A stretch of 64,000 bases of DNA from Shewanella woodyi ATCC 51908 (GTDB lineage: Bacteria > Pseudomonadota > Gammaproteobacteria > Enterobacterales > Shewanellaceae). The DNA is taken from positions 5,270,001-5,334,000 of the forward strand of contig NC_010506.1 in assembly GCF_000019525.1 (NCBI RefSeq). Direction: 5' to 3'. Below, piece after piece: positions 56,769 through 64,000 of this stretch; the first letter of the stretch is position 1; every line of letters begins with the position of its first letter. The notes beneath the pieces are model-generated. The model ran no database searches. It worked only from the letters and a program-made list of their open reading frames with translations, and was not told the DNA's origin. The position numbers and the translations under genes are program-made.

Positions 56769-59700
56769 CCTTAACTTCCTTTTTAGGTACTTCCTTAAAA
56801 GTGGGGATCTCTTGTACATTAGGCTCAAACAATTCTACGCCCGAGCTCGGATCTTCTTTATCTTGGCTCTGTGGCTCAGGTGTGTCCACCCTCTTTTGAG
56901 GATTTTCCTGCTCTATCTGCGAAGGGTCAGTCAGATCTGAGTTCAAAGGAGCCTCAAGTGAGCTTTCAATCTGCCCTTCAGTGGCATTATCAGTTTTTGG
57001 TAGCGCCGATTCAGGGATCTCTATCTCTTTACTCTTACGCTCAAGCTCCTCAATTTTTGGCTCCGACATAGTACCGGTTAACCTAAACCTAAGCTCAGTG
57101 ATCACCTCAATAACAGGTTCAAGCACTTTAGTCAGGGCAAATGCTCCCAAACCAAAAGTCCAACCACCGGTCGTCAGCAGTACCACTGTCGGCACACTCG
57201 AAGCAAGCTGAGGAACGAAGCGAATATCGTAATTTAAACTTTCGGTGGTCAGATCCGTATAACCTCTCACCTTCATATTACCAGCAACGGCGTCCATCTC
57301 AGTATCTCGGGTTTTAATCACTCCGTTATCAATATTCAGTGTGCCGGTAAAGGAGTTGAAATAGAGACCCTTGCCAAATACATCGGAGAAATCCAACGAA
57401 AGCTTTCTCAGCAACGAGTCGAGGCTGAATAGGGAAAATATTCTCGCGCCTTTATCACTGACTTCAGTAAGATGCCCCTTACCCAAATCAAAATTAACTT
57501 GTCCATTGAGAGAATCTAATGCAAAAGCATAGGGAGCACCCTGCCATGATATCTTGGCATCAATATCAACAGGCGCATTCTTCAGCCCTGGATCTGTACC
57601 TAGAATCGTCGAGAGGTCATCAAATCGAGTGGCATTAAGCTTTACATTGAACTCAGTCAAATTCTCATCGGCGCTGTTATTCCAAGCTCCACTTCCACTG
57701 AGTGTCACCTCTGGCGTTGTCAAAGAAAGGGTCTGGATCTGATAGTTATTACCTTGTGGCGTCCCTTGCAACACTAAGTGACCTAAAGGTTTTCCGTAAA
57801 AACTAAACTCATCCACATCCACCGCTAAAGGCGGCAGATTTTTCAGCACAGTGTCCGATTTAAAGTGTGCGTTTTCGGGCTGCTTAATCACAGGTGCCAT
57901 ATGGAATTTAGAGGCAACAATTTTCAACCCTTGAGTCGACCAGTCTGGATAAAAATCTACTCGGCCATCAAACTCATCTGACTCAGCTTTAAAGCGCCAT
58001 ACATGCTCAACCGGCTGAGCATCTAAAGTTAGGTGAGTTAACGCTTGTCCCATTAGGTCTAGCTGTTTTATCTCGCCATCAATACTAACAAGAGGTGGAA
58101 AGAAGTTAACTTTCTCGCCCATATCTTCGGCTTCAATATTATCACTCACCTCAACCTGCACAGGATCTGTGAACTGATGAATGATTGGCAACCAAGGCGT
58201 TAGCTGAGTTTCAGCGATGGAGAGCTGCAGGTGGCCCTGATTCTTTTTCAGTTGATCACCAGGCCTAAATAGACGCCCTAACAGGAGATCGAAGTGAGCG
58301 AGTTGATCGCCAGATAACTGATCGAAGCCGCCCCAGAACTCCATCTCTTTACCCAGCTTAATCCCCAGTGAGGACTGCTTGTTATCCCCAATCAACTCTG
58401 CAGTTAATTTACGGCTCTCATCTTTACCTTTAGTAAAAGGCGCTGGCAGATCTAAACCGACACCTAGAAGCTCACTATTAACTTGCGCTTGGATACGATA
58501 GCCACTGGGATCGAAAATCAGCGTCATTCCACCATCCCACTCTAACTCTCCCGAGTAAAACGACTTAAGCGGGTTATCCAGATAATCGGGGAGCTCAGCA
58601 AGTTGCCAGGTGCCAGACAGATCCAGATTTAAGCCATAGTTATTACCTAAGCTCTCAGTGTCAAAGCTCAAAGAGACAGGCTGCTGAAACAACTTAGCTT
58701 CTATCCCCTCTCCCTTAACAACATCATTAAGAAAGCTGACCTGCCCTGTGACTTCATCCAGTGCGACACCAGGCTCAGTGATATACACAGGAGTATGGTC
58801 AAAATTAACCAATCCACGGATCTGCTCACTCTCGCCATCATAGAGTGGAATAGAGAGATCCAGCTCTGCTGTCACCTCACCCTTTATCTGTACTACATCG
58901 AGTGTTGAACCCACAGAGTCGGCCAAAGAGGAGCGATTAAGTACTTGAGTCGCAGCCTCACCTTGTGTGGTTAAATCAGCCTTTACCTGAAGCAGAGAGC
59001 GCTCGCCTAACTCAGGAATAACCACACTAGCACCATCAACAACCACATCAAGCAAGTTTCCTTTGTTAATCAAGAGATCCATTCGGGCATTTTCAAACAG
59101 AGCCGATAGATTTAATTCGGTCACCGAGGGCCAATCTGGCTGAAACTCAAACTCAGCATCTTGAATAGTAAAGTCAGCCTGAAAAACGCCTGAATGGTCA
59201 AAATAGGGGTAGTTTGCTAGCGGGCCATGCCATAGCACTTTAGCATCTTGAGTATTACCAGCAACCAACCCAGTATCCAAATATTCCACCAGATCTTCGC
59301 TCATTCCATGAAGAGGAAAATAGTTTGAAGCCCGTGAAACATCATGGAGTTTTACATCAGCTAATAAGGCTAGATGTGCAACATCTTCAAACCCTAACCT
59401 TACTGAGGCATCAACAGAGATATCTGGATTATTCAGTTCAAGTTGAGGAATGATTAATGCCTGAGAGCCAATATCATATTTAACATCGAAGGGCTCGCCA
59501 TCGAAGGCAAGAGGGGTTGCAAAAGCCGAACCGAAATCCAGCAGATACTTCTGCTTAGGCAGAGATAGATAGAGGGCATCTTGCTGCCAACCTAACTGAA
59601 TATCGAGTGGAGAGGAGCCTGGAATTTGACCTTGTTGTTGCCAGCTAAGCTGTTCAACATCAAGTTCTAGTTTAGGTTCACGCTCAGCATCGAGTGAAAA

Positions 59701-60870
59701 CGCTATATTGCTGATGTAACCCTGAGGTTCCAGTGACTGCCAAGTATTTAACAGGGCTAAATCGACGCCTGGGAACAGAGGTAATAGAGGCAACAATGTG
59801 CTGGCATCCAGACGATTCACAGAGGCGATCAATGCTTCGCCACATTTCTGAGCTGAAAACTCCAGTTCGGGCCACAGCTGCTTACCTGTTTCAAAGGCAA
59901 GTTGTTGACTATTGAAGCTCCAGCCATGCTCACTGGGACGCCAGAGCATTCGTCCACCTTTGATCTCAAAGTGTTGCTCCTGCCCATTTAGATCCCACTC
60001 AAGCCAACTAGGCTCAAACTCAATCTGAGCCGACTTTATTCCACGCTGAGCAATATCAAACCACGCCTCAAGATTAACAACCCCCTCAAGTGCTAGCTTA
60101 CTTGAACTATCATAGGGATCGGCTTGTCTTGAGGCCCACTCTCCAAGATCCAAAGAGCGCGCAGCCAAATAAACCTCTCCTTTTAAGCTTTCAGGCTCAT
60201 CACCATTGCCTCTAATGTCCAGCTGTAAACTCAGCTGTTCAACCTCAGAAGCCGCTTTATCTAAGTAGAGCTTACCTTTACCTTGGTGCCTAAGATCATC
60301 ATTTTTCCAACTCAGATCTTTGATATAGATGGGTCTATAATCGTAACGCTGACTTAATAATTGCAAGCTAGCATCACGTATCGAAAAGTGTTCTAGCTGC
60401 TCCAAGAGCAAGCGATAAAGCCAATCGGTATCGACCGCTTGTGAGGTAGAAGTCTGGCTGCTGGATGTGGAAGGTTTATTCAATTCGTCGATATCAAGTG
60501 CAACCTGAACTCCCTCAAATATCACGGTCTCAATCTGAGGACTTGTAGTGATCACGCTCTCCCAAAAATCGAGTTTCACATGAACATCATCGACAACTAA
60601 GGTGAAGGGAAGCTTATCTTGGGGCGGAAGCACCAATTTTTTAACGGTCAGAGCTGGACCAAATGCTTGCCATTCAGCGGTGAGTTCACCGACATCAACC
60701 TGAACTTGATACTCAGATTCTATATAGTTAGTGAGCTCCGCCCTCACCTGATCAAGTTTAGGCAAAAGTCCTCTAAATAGGCTAACAACTAGCGCAAACA
60801 GCACCAATATGATGGCTAAAACTTGCCAACAAATTCGACTGAACTTACGGGGGCAGAATTTGGGCGACAC
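56692..60870 (-). CDS. yhdP: YhdP, AsmA-like phospholipid-transport protein
   Basis: 1392 residues. One N-terminal membrane anchor (WQVLAIILVLFALVVSLFRGLL), then a very long beta-rich periplasmic domain with DUF3971/AsmA_2 features and the C-terminal RFVPQLASSVPTVVLLTTGGW region. E. coli YhdP is 1266 residues; the extra length here is partly a Pro/Glu/Ser-rich tail (about 1320-1390). Established: YhdP, TamB and YdbH bridge the periplasm and move phospholipids to the outer membrane. GTG start overlapping the rng stop by 1 bp (TAGTG). Confidence 0.93.
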   Translation of the reverse strand: MSPKFCPRKFSRICWQVLAIILVLFALVVSLFRGLLPKLDQVRAELTNYIESEYQVQVDVGELTAEWQAFGPALTVKKLVLPPQDKLPFTLVVDDVHVKLDFWESVITTSPQIETVIFEGVQVALDIDELNKPSTSSSQTSTSQAVDTDWLYRLLLEQLEHFSIRDASLQLLSQRYDYRPIYIKDLSWKNDDLRHQGKGKLYLDKAASEVEQLSLQLDIRGNGDEPESLKGEVYLAARSLDLGEWASRQADPYDSSSKLALEGVVNLEAWFDIAQRGIKSAQIEFEPSWLEWDLNGQEQHFEIKGGRMLWRPSEHGWSFNSQQLAFETGKQLWPELEFSAQKCGEALIASVNRLDASTLLPLLPLFPGVDLALLNTWQSLEPQGYISNIAFSLDAEREPKLELDVEQLSWQQQGQIPGSSPLDIQLGWQQDALYLSLPKQKYLLDFGSAFATPLAFDGEPFDVKYDIGSQALIIPQLELNNPDISVDASVRLGFEDVAHLALLADVKLHDVSRASNYFPLHGMSEDLVEYLDTGLVAGNTQDAKVLWHGPLANYPYFDHSGVFQADFTIQDAEFEFQPDWPSVTELNLSALFENARMDLLINKGNLLDVVVDGASVVIPELGERSLLQVKADLTTQGEAATQVLNRSSLADSVGSTLDVVQIKGEVTAELDLSIPLYDGESEQIRGLVNFDHTPVYITEPGVALDEVTGQVSFLNDVVKGEGIEAKLFQQPVSLSFDTESLGNNYGLNLDLSGTWQLAELPDYLDNPLKSFYSGELEWDGGMTLIFDPSGYRIQAQVNSELLGVGLDLPAPFTKGKDESRKLTAELIGDNKQSSLGIKLGKEMEFWGGFDQLSGDQLAHFDLLLGRLFRPGDQLKKNQGHLQLSIAETQLTPWLPIIHQFTDPVQVEVSDNIEAEDMGEKVNFFPPLVSIDGEIKQLDLMGQALTHLTLDAQPVEHVWRFKAESDEFDGRVDFYPDWSTQGLKIVASKFHMAPVIKQPENAHFKSDTVLKNLPPLAVDVDEFSFYGKPLGHLVLQGTPQGNNYQIQTLSLTTPEVTLSGSGAWNNSADENLTEFNVKLNATRFDDLSTILGTDPGLKNAPVDIDAKISWQGAPYAFALDSLNGQVNFDLGKGHLTEVSDKGARIFSLFSLDSLLRKLSLDFSDVFGKGLYFNSFTGTLNIDNGVIKTRDTEMDAVAGNMKVRGYTDLTTESLNYDIRFVPQLASSVPTVVLLTTGGWTFGLGAFALTKVLEPVIEVITELRFRLTGTMSEPKIEELERKSKEIEIPESALPKTDNATEGQIESSLEAPLNSDLTDPSQIEQENPQKRVDTPEPQSQDKEDPSSGVELFEPNVQEIPTFKEVPKKEVKDADQPITMSKQPGCIGESGIYRVAA

Positions 60871-62372
60871 TACATTATCACCACATCAAACTTATTCTGG
60901 GCATACATGACCTCGTTTTGGAAACGAACTCTTTTCCCTATGTAGACTCCCAACTCAGCAACAAGATGGCTCTCTTCACCGGTAAGGCTGTTAAACACAG
61001 TAGGTGAACAGTAAACTAGGAACTCATCTGCGTCGTAACTGCGATCTAGCCTGATGATCTCTCTAAAGATCTCATACGAGACGGTTTCAACGGTTTTCAG
61101 GCTACCAGTTCCTAAACAAACTGGGCACTCACCACATAACACATGTTCTAGGCTCTCTCTGGTGCGCTTACGTGTCATCTCCACTAAACCTAACCCTGAA
61201 AAACCACTGATATTGGTTTTTACTGTGTCATGGGAAAGGGCAAGCTCTAGGCTGGCAAGTACGCGCTTTTGATGTTCAGACTTCAGCATATCGATAAAAT
61301 CGATAATGATGATCCCACCTAAGTTACGTAGCCTTAGCTGACGCGCAATAGCATGGGTTGCCTCCATATTGGTGTTAAATATCGTCTCTTCTAAATTACG
61401 ATGACCCACGAAAGCACCAGTGTTGATATCGACCGTGGTCATCGCCTCAGTCTGGTCTATGATGAGGTAACCACCAGACTTAAGCTCAACTTTACGCCCT
61501 AATGCGCGCTGAACTTCATTCTCAACATCATAAAGATCGAAAATAGGAACAGGACCATTATAGTGTTCGATTTTTTCAGCGATCTCAGGCATAAACTCAT
61601 CGGCAAACGCCTGTAACTCCTCATAAGTTTGGCTAGAGTCGACCTGAATTTGATCTAGCTCTGTCCCGACAAAGTCACGCACGATTCGTACTGGCAGTGC
61701 CAAATCTTGATAAAGCAGAGACACACCTCTGCGCTTGCGTCGCTCGCTGACCTTAGACCAAACTCGACGTAAAAAAGCAGCGTCCTGAACCAGCTCCTTC
61801 TCACCAGCACTCTCAGCAGCTGTGCGGATAATAAAGCCGCCATCCTCATCGACAAAAGGCTCGGTTAATTTCTTTAGACGTGAGCGGATCTCTTCAGATT
61901 CAATGCGTTGAGACACACCAACATGGCTAGAGCCAGGCATAAAGACAAGGTAGCGAGAGGGAAGAGTAATATCTGTGGTTAAACGTGCTCCTTTGGTACC
62001 GAGTGGATCTTTCACCACCTGAACCATGATGTCCTGACCTTGGCGAACGAGTTCACCAATAGCACGAACCACAAAGTTGCCTTTCTCGCCCTCGGCAACA
62101 CACTCAGTGTGGGGCACAATGTCGGATGCGTGTAAAAATGCAGCTTTATCTAATCCAATATCGACAAATGCAGCCTGCATACCAGGCAGGACGCGACTGA
62201 CCTTACCTTTATAGATATTGCCAACTAGGCCACGCTTCATACGCCTTTCAATATGAACTTCTTGCAGAACACCATGTTCAACTAAAGCCACTCTGGCTTC
62301 TGTTGGCGTCACATTGATCAATAATTCAGAACCAATCTTTCGCTGTACTCTGTTTTTGACTATGCGACTCAT
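60870..62372 (-). CDS. rng: Ribonuclease G
   Basis: 500 residues; the E. coli enzyme is 489. S1-like RNA-binding domain at about 40-130 (GNIYKGKVSRVLPGMQAAFVDIGL), the catalytic DNase-I-like part with IIDFIDMLKSEHQKRV carrying a metal-binding Asp, and the Zn-link CPVC near 420. Trims 16S rRNA 5' ends and degrades some mRNAs (established). It sits between maf and yhdP, the conserved order. Confidence 0.96.
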   Translation of the reverse strand: MSRIVKNRVQRKIGSELLINVTPTEARVALVEHGVLQEVHIERRMKRGLVGNIYKGKVSRVLPGMQAAFVDIGLDKAAFLHASDIVPHTECVAEGEKGNFVVRAIGELVRQGQDIMVQVVKDPLGTKGARLTTDITLPSRYLVFMPGSSHVGVSQRIESEEIRSRLKKLTEPFVDEDGGFIIRTAAESAGEKELVQDAAFLRRVWSKVSERRKRRGVSLLYQDLALPVRIVRDFVGTELDQIQVDSSQTYEELQAFADEFMPEIAEKIEHYNGPVPIFDLYDVENEVQRALGRKVELKSGGYLIIDQTEAMTTVDINTGAFVGHRNLEETIFNTNMEATHAIARQLRLRNLGGIIIIDFIDMLKSEHQKRVLASLELALSHDTVKTNISGFSGLGLVEMTRKRTRESLEHVLCGECPVCLGTGSLKTVETVSYEIFREIIRLDRSYDADEFLVYCSPTVFNSLTGEESHLVAELGVYIGKRVRFQNEVMYAQNKFDVVIM

Positions 62373-62459
62373 AATTATCTACTCGTTATTATTTTTGTAG
62401 CCACTAAACAAATTTCAGATCCGAAGCCGACAACTCTCGGTAAGCCAAGAACAACTTCA

Positions 62460-63077
62460 CTATAAAACGTTCATTTCTCGCAGCAACTCTCGGGTTTCAA
62501 CCATAGGTAAGCCAACTACAGCTGAGTAGCTGCCCTCAATCCGCTCGACAAAGCTGCCACCTAGGGCCTGTATCCCATATGAACCGGCTTTATCCATGGG
62601 CTCACCCGTTGCTATATACGCTAAAATATCAGCCTCAGAGAGCTCACAAAACTGCACTTGAGTCTCAACTAGTCGTGTCAGGACTCTTTCGCCATCGGTA
62701 ACGGCCACAGCGGTCATCACGCAATGCATATGACCGGACAGTTCAGATAATGTCTTCAGGGCATCGGTTTCATCTACAGGCTTACCTAATATTTTATCAC
62801 CTAACACCACAATCGTGTCGGATCCCAAAACTAAGACTGTCGATAATTGGCTCTCTACACTAGCACTGGCGTTAAACAGTGCCAAACCCGCTTGGGCTTT
62901 CTCAACCGCAAGACGAACAACAAAGTCTTGAGGTGACTCACCGAATTGATGGCTCTCATCAATATCTGCAGCTAACGCTGTAAAGTTAAAACCTGACCGA
63001 GAGAAGCCCAACTGGGCCAGTAACTCTTTACGACGTGGAGAGGCTGAAGCCAGTATCAGTTGAGTGGAATTAGCCAT
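62460..63077 (-). CDS. maf: Maf-family nucleoside triphosphate pyrophosphatase (YhdE type)
   Basis: 205 residues. [15 protein letters not shown] at the N-terminus, [15 protein letters not shown] in the middle and [13 protein letters not shown] near the end are the Maf motifs. The YhdE subgroup hydrolyses dTTP/UTP and modified nucleotides (established for homologues). Starts 1 bp after the mreD stop; the gap to rng is 87 bp. Confidence 0.94.
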   Translation of the reverse strand: MANSTQLILASASPRRKELLAQLGFSRSGFNFTALAADIDESHQFGESPQDFVVRLAVEKAQAGLALFNASASVESQLSTVLVLGSDTIVVLGDKILGKPVDETDALKTLSELSGHMHCVMTAVAVTDGERVLTRLVETQVQFCELSEADILAYIATGEPMDKAGSYGIQALGGSFVERIEGSYSAVVGLPMVETRELLREMNVL

Positions 63078-63078
63078 G

Positions 63079-63567
63079 CTACCTCACCTTATATAAGCGC
63101 CGAACTCGACGTAAAATCCAAAACACCCAGGGCCAGATAATCAAGCTAGAGATAGCAGGAAGGAATAAACTGACATCAAAGGTTACCGTCCCCACCACAA
63201 ACTGCACCCAAAATATCACGAGATGATGCAAACAGATTAAGCTCGCGACCATTAGCGCCTGTTGCCACATGGGGAAATTACGTAGTCGTTGAAAATGTAA
63301 AACCACCACGTAGACAACCAAAGACATAGAGAGTGCTCGGATCCCCAAGTGGGCACCCAACATGATGTCCAGCATCACCCCCAGTATCCATGCAGATAAA
63401 ATGTTGTATCGATGAGGCAGGGCCATCGCCCAGTAGATCATCACAAGCAGCAGCCAATCAGGACGCCAAGCTTCAACCAGATCCGGGAGTGGCATGATTT
63501 GAAATAACATGGCCACTAAAAAACTCAGCCAAACGACCCAACGGCCATTGGCAATATGCATACTCAT
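63079..63567 (-). CDS. mreD: Rod shape-determining protein MreD
   Basis: 162 residues with five or six membrane helices, including [30 protein letters not shown] and [16 protein letters not shown], matching MreD. Overlaps the mreC stop by 4 bp (ATGA). Part of the elongasome with MreB and MreC in the inner membrane. Confidence 0.95.
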   Translation of the reverse strand: MSMHIANGRWVVWLSFLVAMLFQIMPLPDLVEAWRPDWLLLVMIYWAMALPHRYNILSAWILGVMLDIMLGAHLGIRALSMSLVVYVVVLHFQRLRNFPMWQQALMVASLICLHHLVIFWVQFVVGTVTFDVSLFLPAISSLIIWPWVFWILRRVRRLYKVR

Positions 63568-64000
63568 TCGCCCACCTCAGCTTTTTCTGCCGCCTTTTTT
63601 GCCGCAGATAAGATCATTGCCGTTTCATCTTCTAACGCCTCAGATGCGGGCTCATCTGGCCATATCAACAGAAGATAACGAATACGATCCAACGCAGCTA
63701 ACGGCTGAGCGATCACATTTGCGTAATTCTGACCGTCATCTTTCACTAAGCTCATTACACGGGCTACGGGGTAACCTTCAGGGAATCGATTTCCAAGGCC
63801 TGAGGAGACCAGAAGATCGCCAACACGAATATCTGTACTCTTAGAGACATACTTGAGCTCAAGCTCATCGAGTACACCTGTTCCATTAGCCACAACTCTG
63901 ACATCGTTACGTGTCACTCTGACAGGAATAGCATGGGTCACATCTGATATCAGCAGTACGCGACTACTGAGTTCACTCACCTGCACAACCTGTCCAACCA
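63564..64000 (-). CDS. mreC: Rod shape-determining protein MreC (C-terminal part)
   Basis: About 145 residues, running off the right edge of the window: VGQVVQVSELSSRVLLISDVTHAIPV, RNDVRVVANGTGVLDELELKYV, DIRVGDLLVSSGLGNRFPEGYPVARV. This is the periplasmic beta-barrel part of MreC. The apparent start at 63986 is an internal GTG; the frame continues upstream past 64000. The short Ala/Lys/Glu-rich tail ([22 protein letters not shown]) ends at the mreD start. Confidence 0.95.
   Translation of the reverse strand, partial: VGQVVQVSELSSRVLLISDVTHAIPVRVTRNDVRVVANGTGVLDELELKYVSKSTDIRVGDLLVSSGLGNRFPEGYPVARVMSLVKDDGQNYANVIAQPLAALDRIRYLLLIWPDEPASEALEDETAMILSAAKKAAEKAEVGE

Overview
The window reads as a chromosome segment of a marine gammaproteobacterium, most probably a Shewanella. 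This is inferred from the mreC-mreD-maf-rng-yhdP-nitrilase-tldD order, the separate pmbA/darP pair, the arsJ-type arsenic operon and a marine beta-glucan locus. No rRNA, tRNA or CRISPR array was seen.

Layout. 1-2957: a GlpD-like flavoprotein (cut by the window edge) coupled to an alkyl-DHAP-synthase-like FAD enzyme, with a divergent AraC regulator. 3052-6066: ABC exporter (HlyD lipoprotein, ATPase, permease). 6117-7496: Na+/alanine symporter. 7631-13431 and 21192-38826: a laminarin (beta-1,3-glucan) utilisation locus in two blocks. 13642-20999: an AT-rich island between the blocks, holding Sec-exported RHS/YD-repeat proteins with a probable toxin tip and candidate immunity gene, a broken REP-type transposase and a frameshifted membrane-protein gene. 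38937-40028: orphan lipoprotein. 40172-44341: arsenic operon arsR-acr3-gapdh-arsJ with a perfect 36-bp operator palindrome. 44631-46762: pmbA and darP, divergent. 46845-49376: large Ig-like lipoprotein. 49483-54171: export operon with outer-membrane factor, HlyD protein and two ABC-2 permeases but no ATPase. 54391-64000: conserved housekeeping block tldD, nitrilase, yhdP, rng, maf, mreD, mreC.

How the glucan locus appears to work (inference from families). GH16 lipoproteins (26768-29506, 29912-31321) cut the polymer at the cell surface. A multi-domain lipoprotein (21192-23387) that shares a CCGG-type module with one GH16 holds glucan. A TonB-dependent receptor (23692-26688) imports oligosaccharides, a GPH-type MFS symporter (11950-13431) takes them across the inner membrane, and leaderless enzymes finish the work: two GH3 glucosidases, two GH17 proteins and a very large GH94/149/161-like phosphorylase. 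A LytS-type kinase and LytTR response regulator close the block. Three promoter regions of the locus carry paired 9-bp direct repeats of the form YTTCAMCGY spaced 12-13 bp, the geometry expected of LytTR operators, so I propose that this pair controls the regulon.
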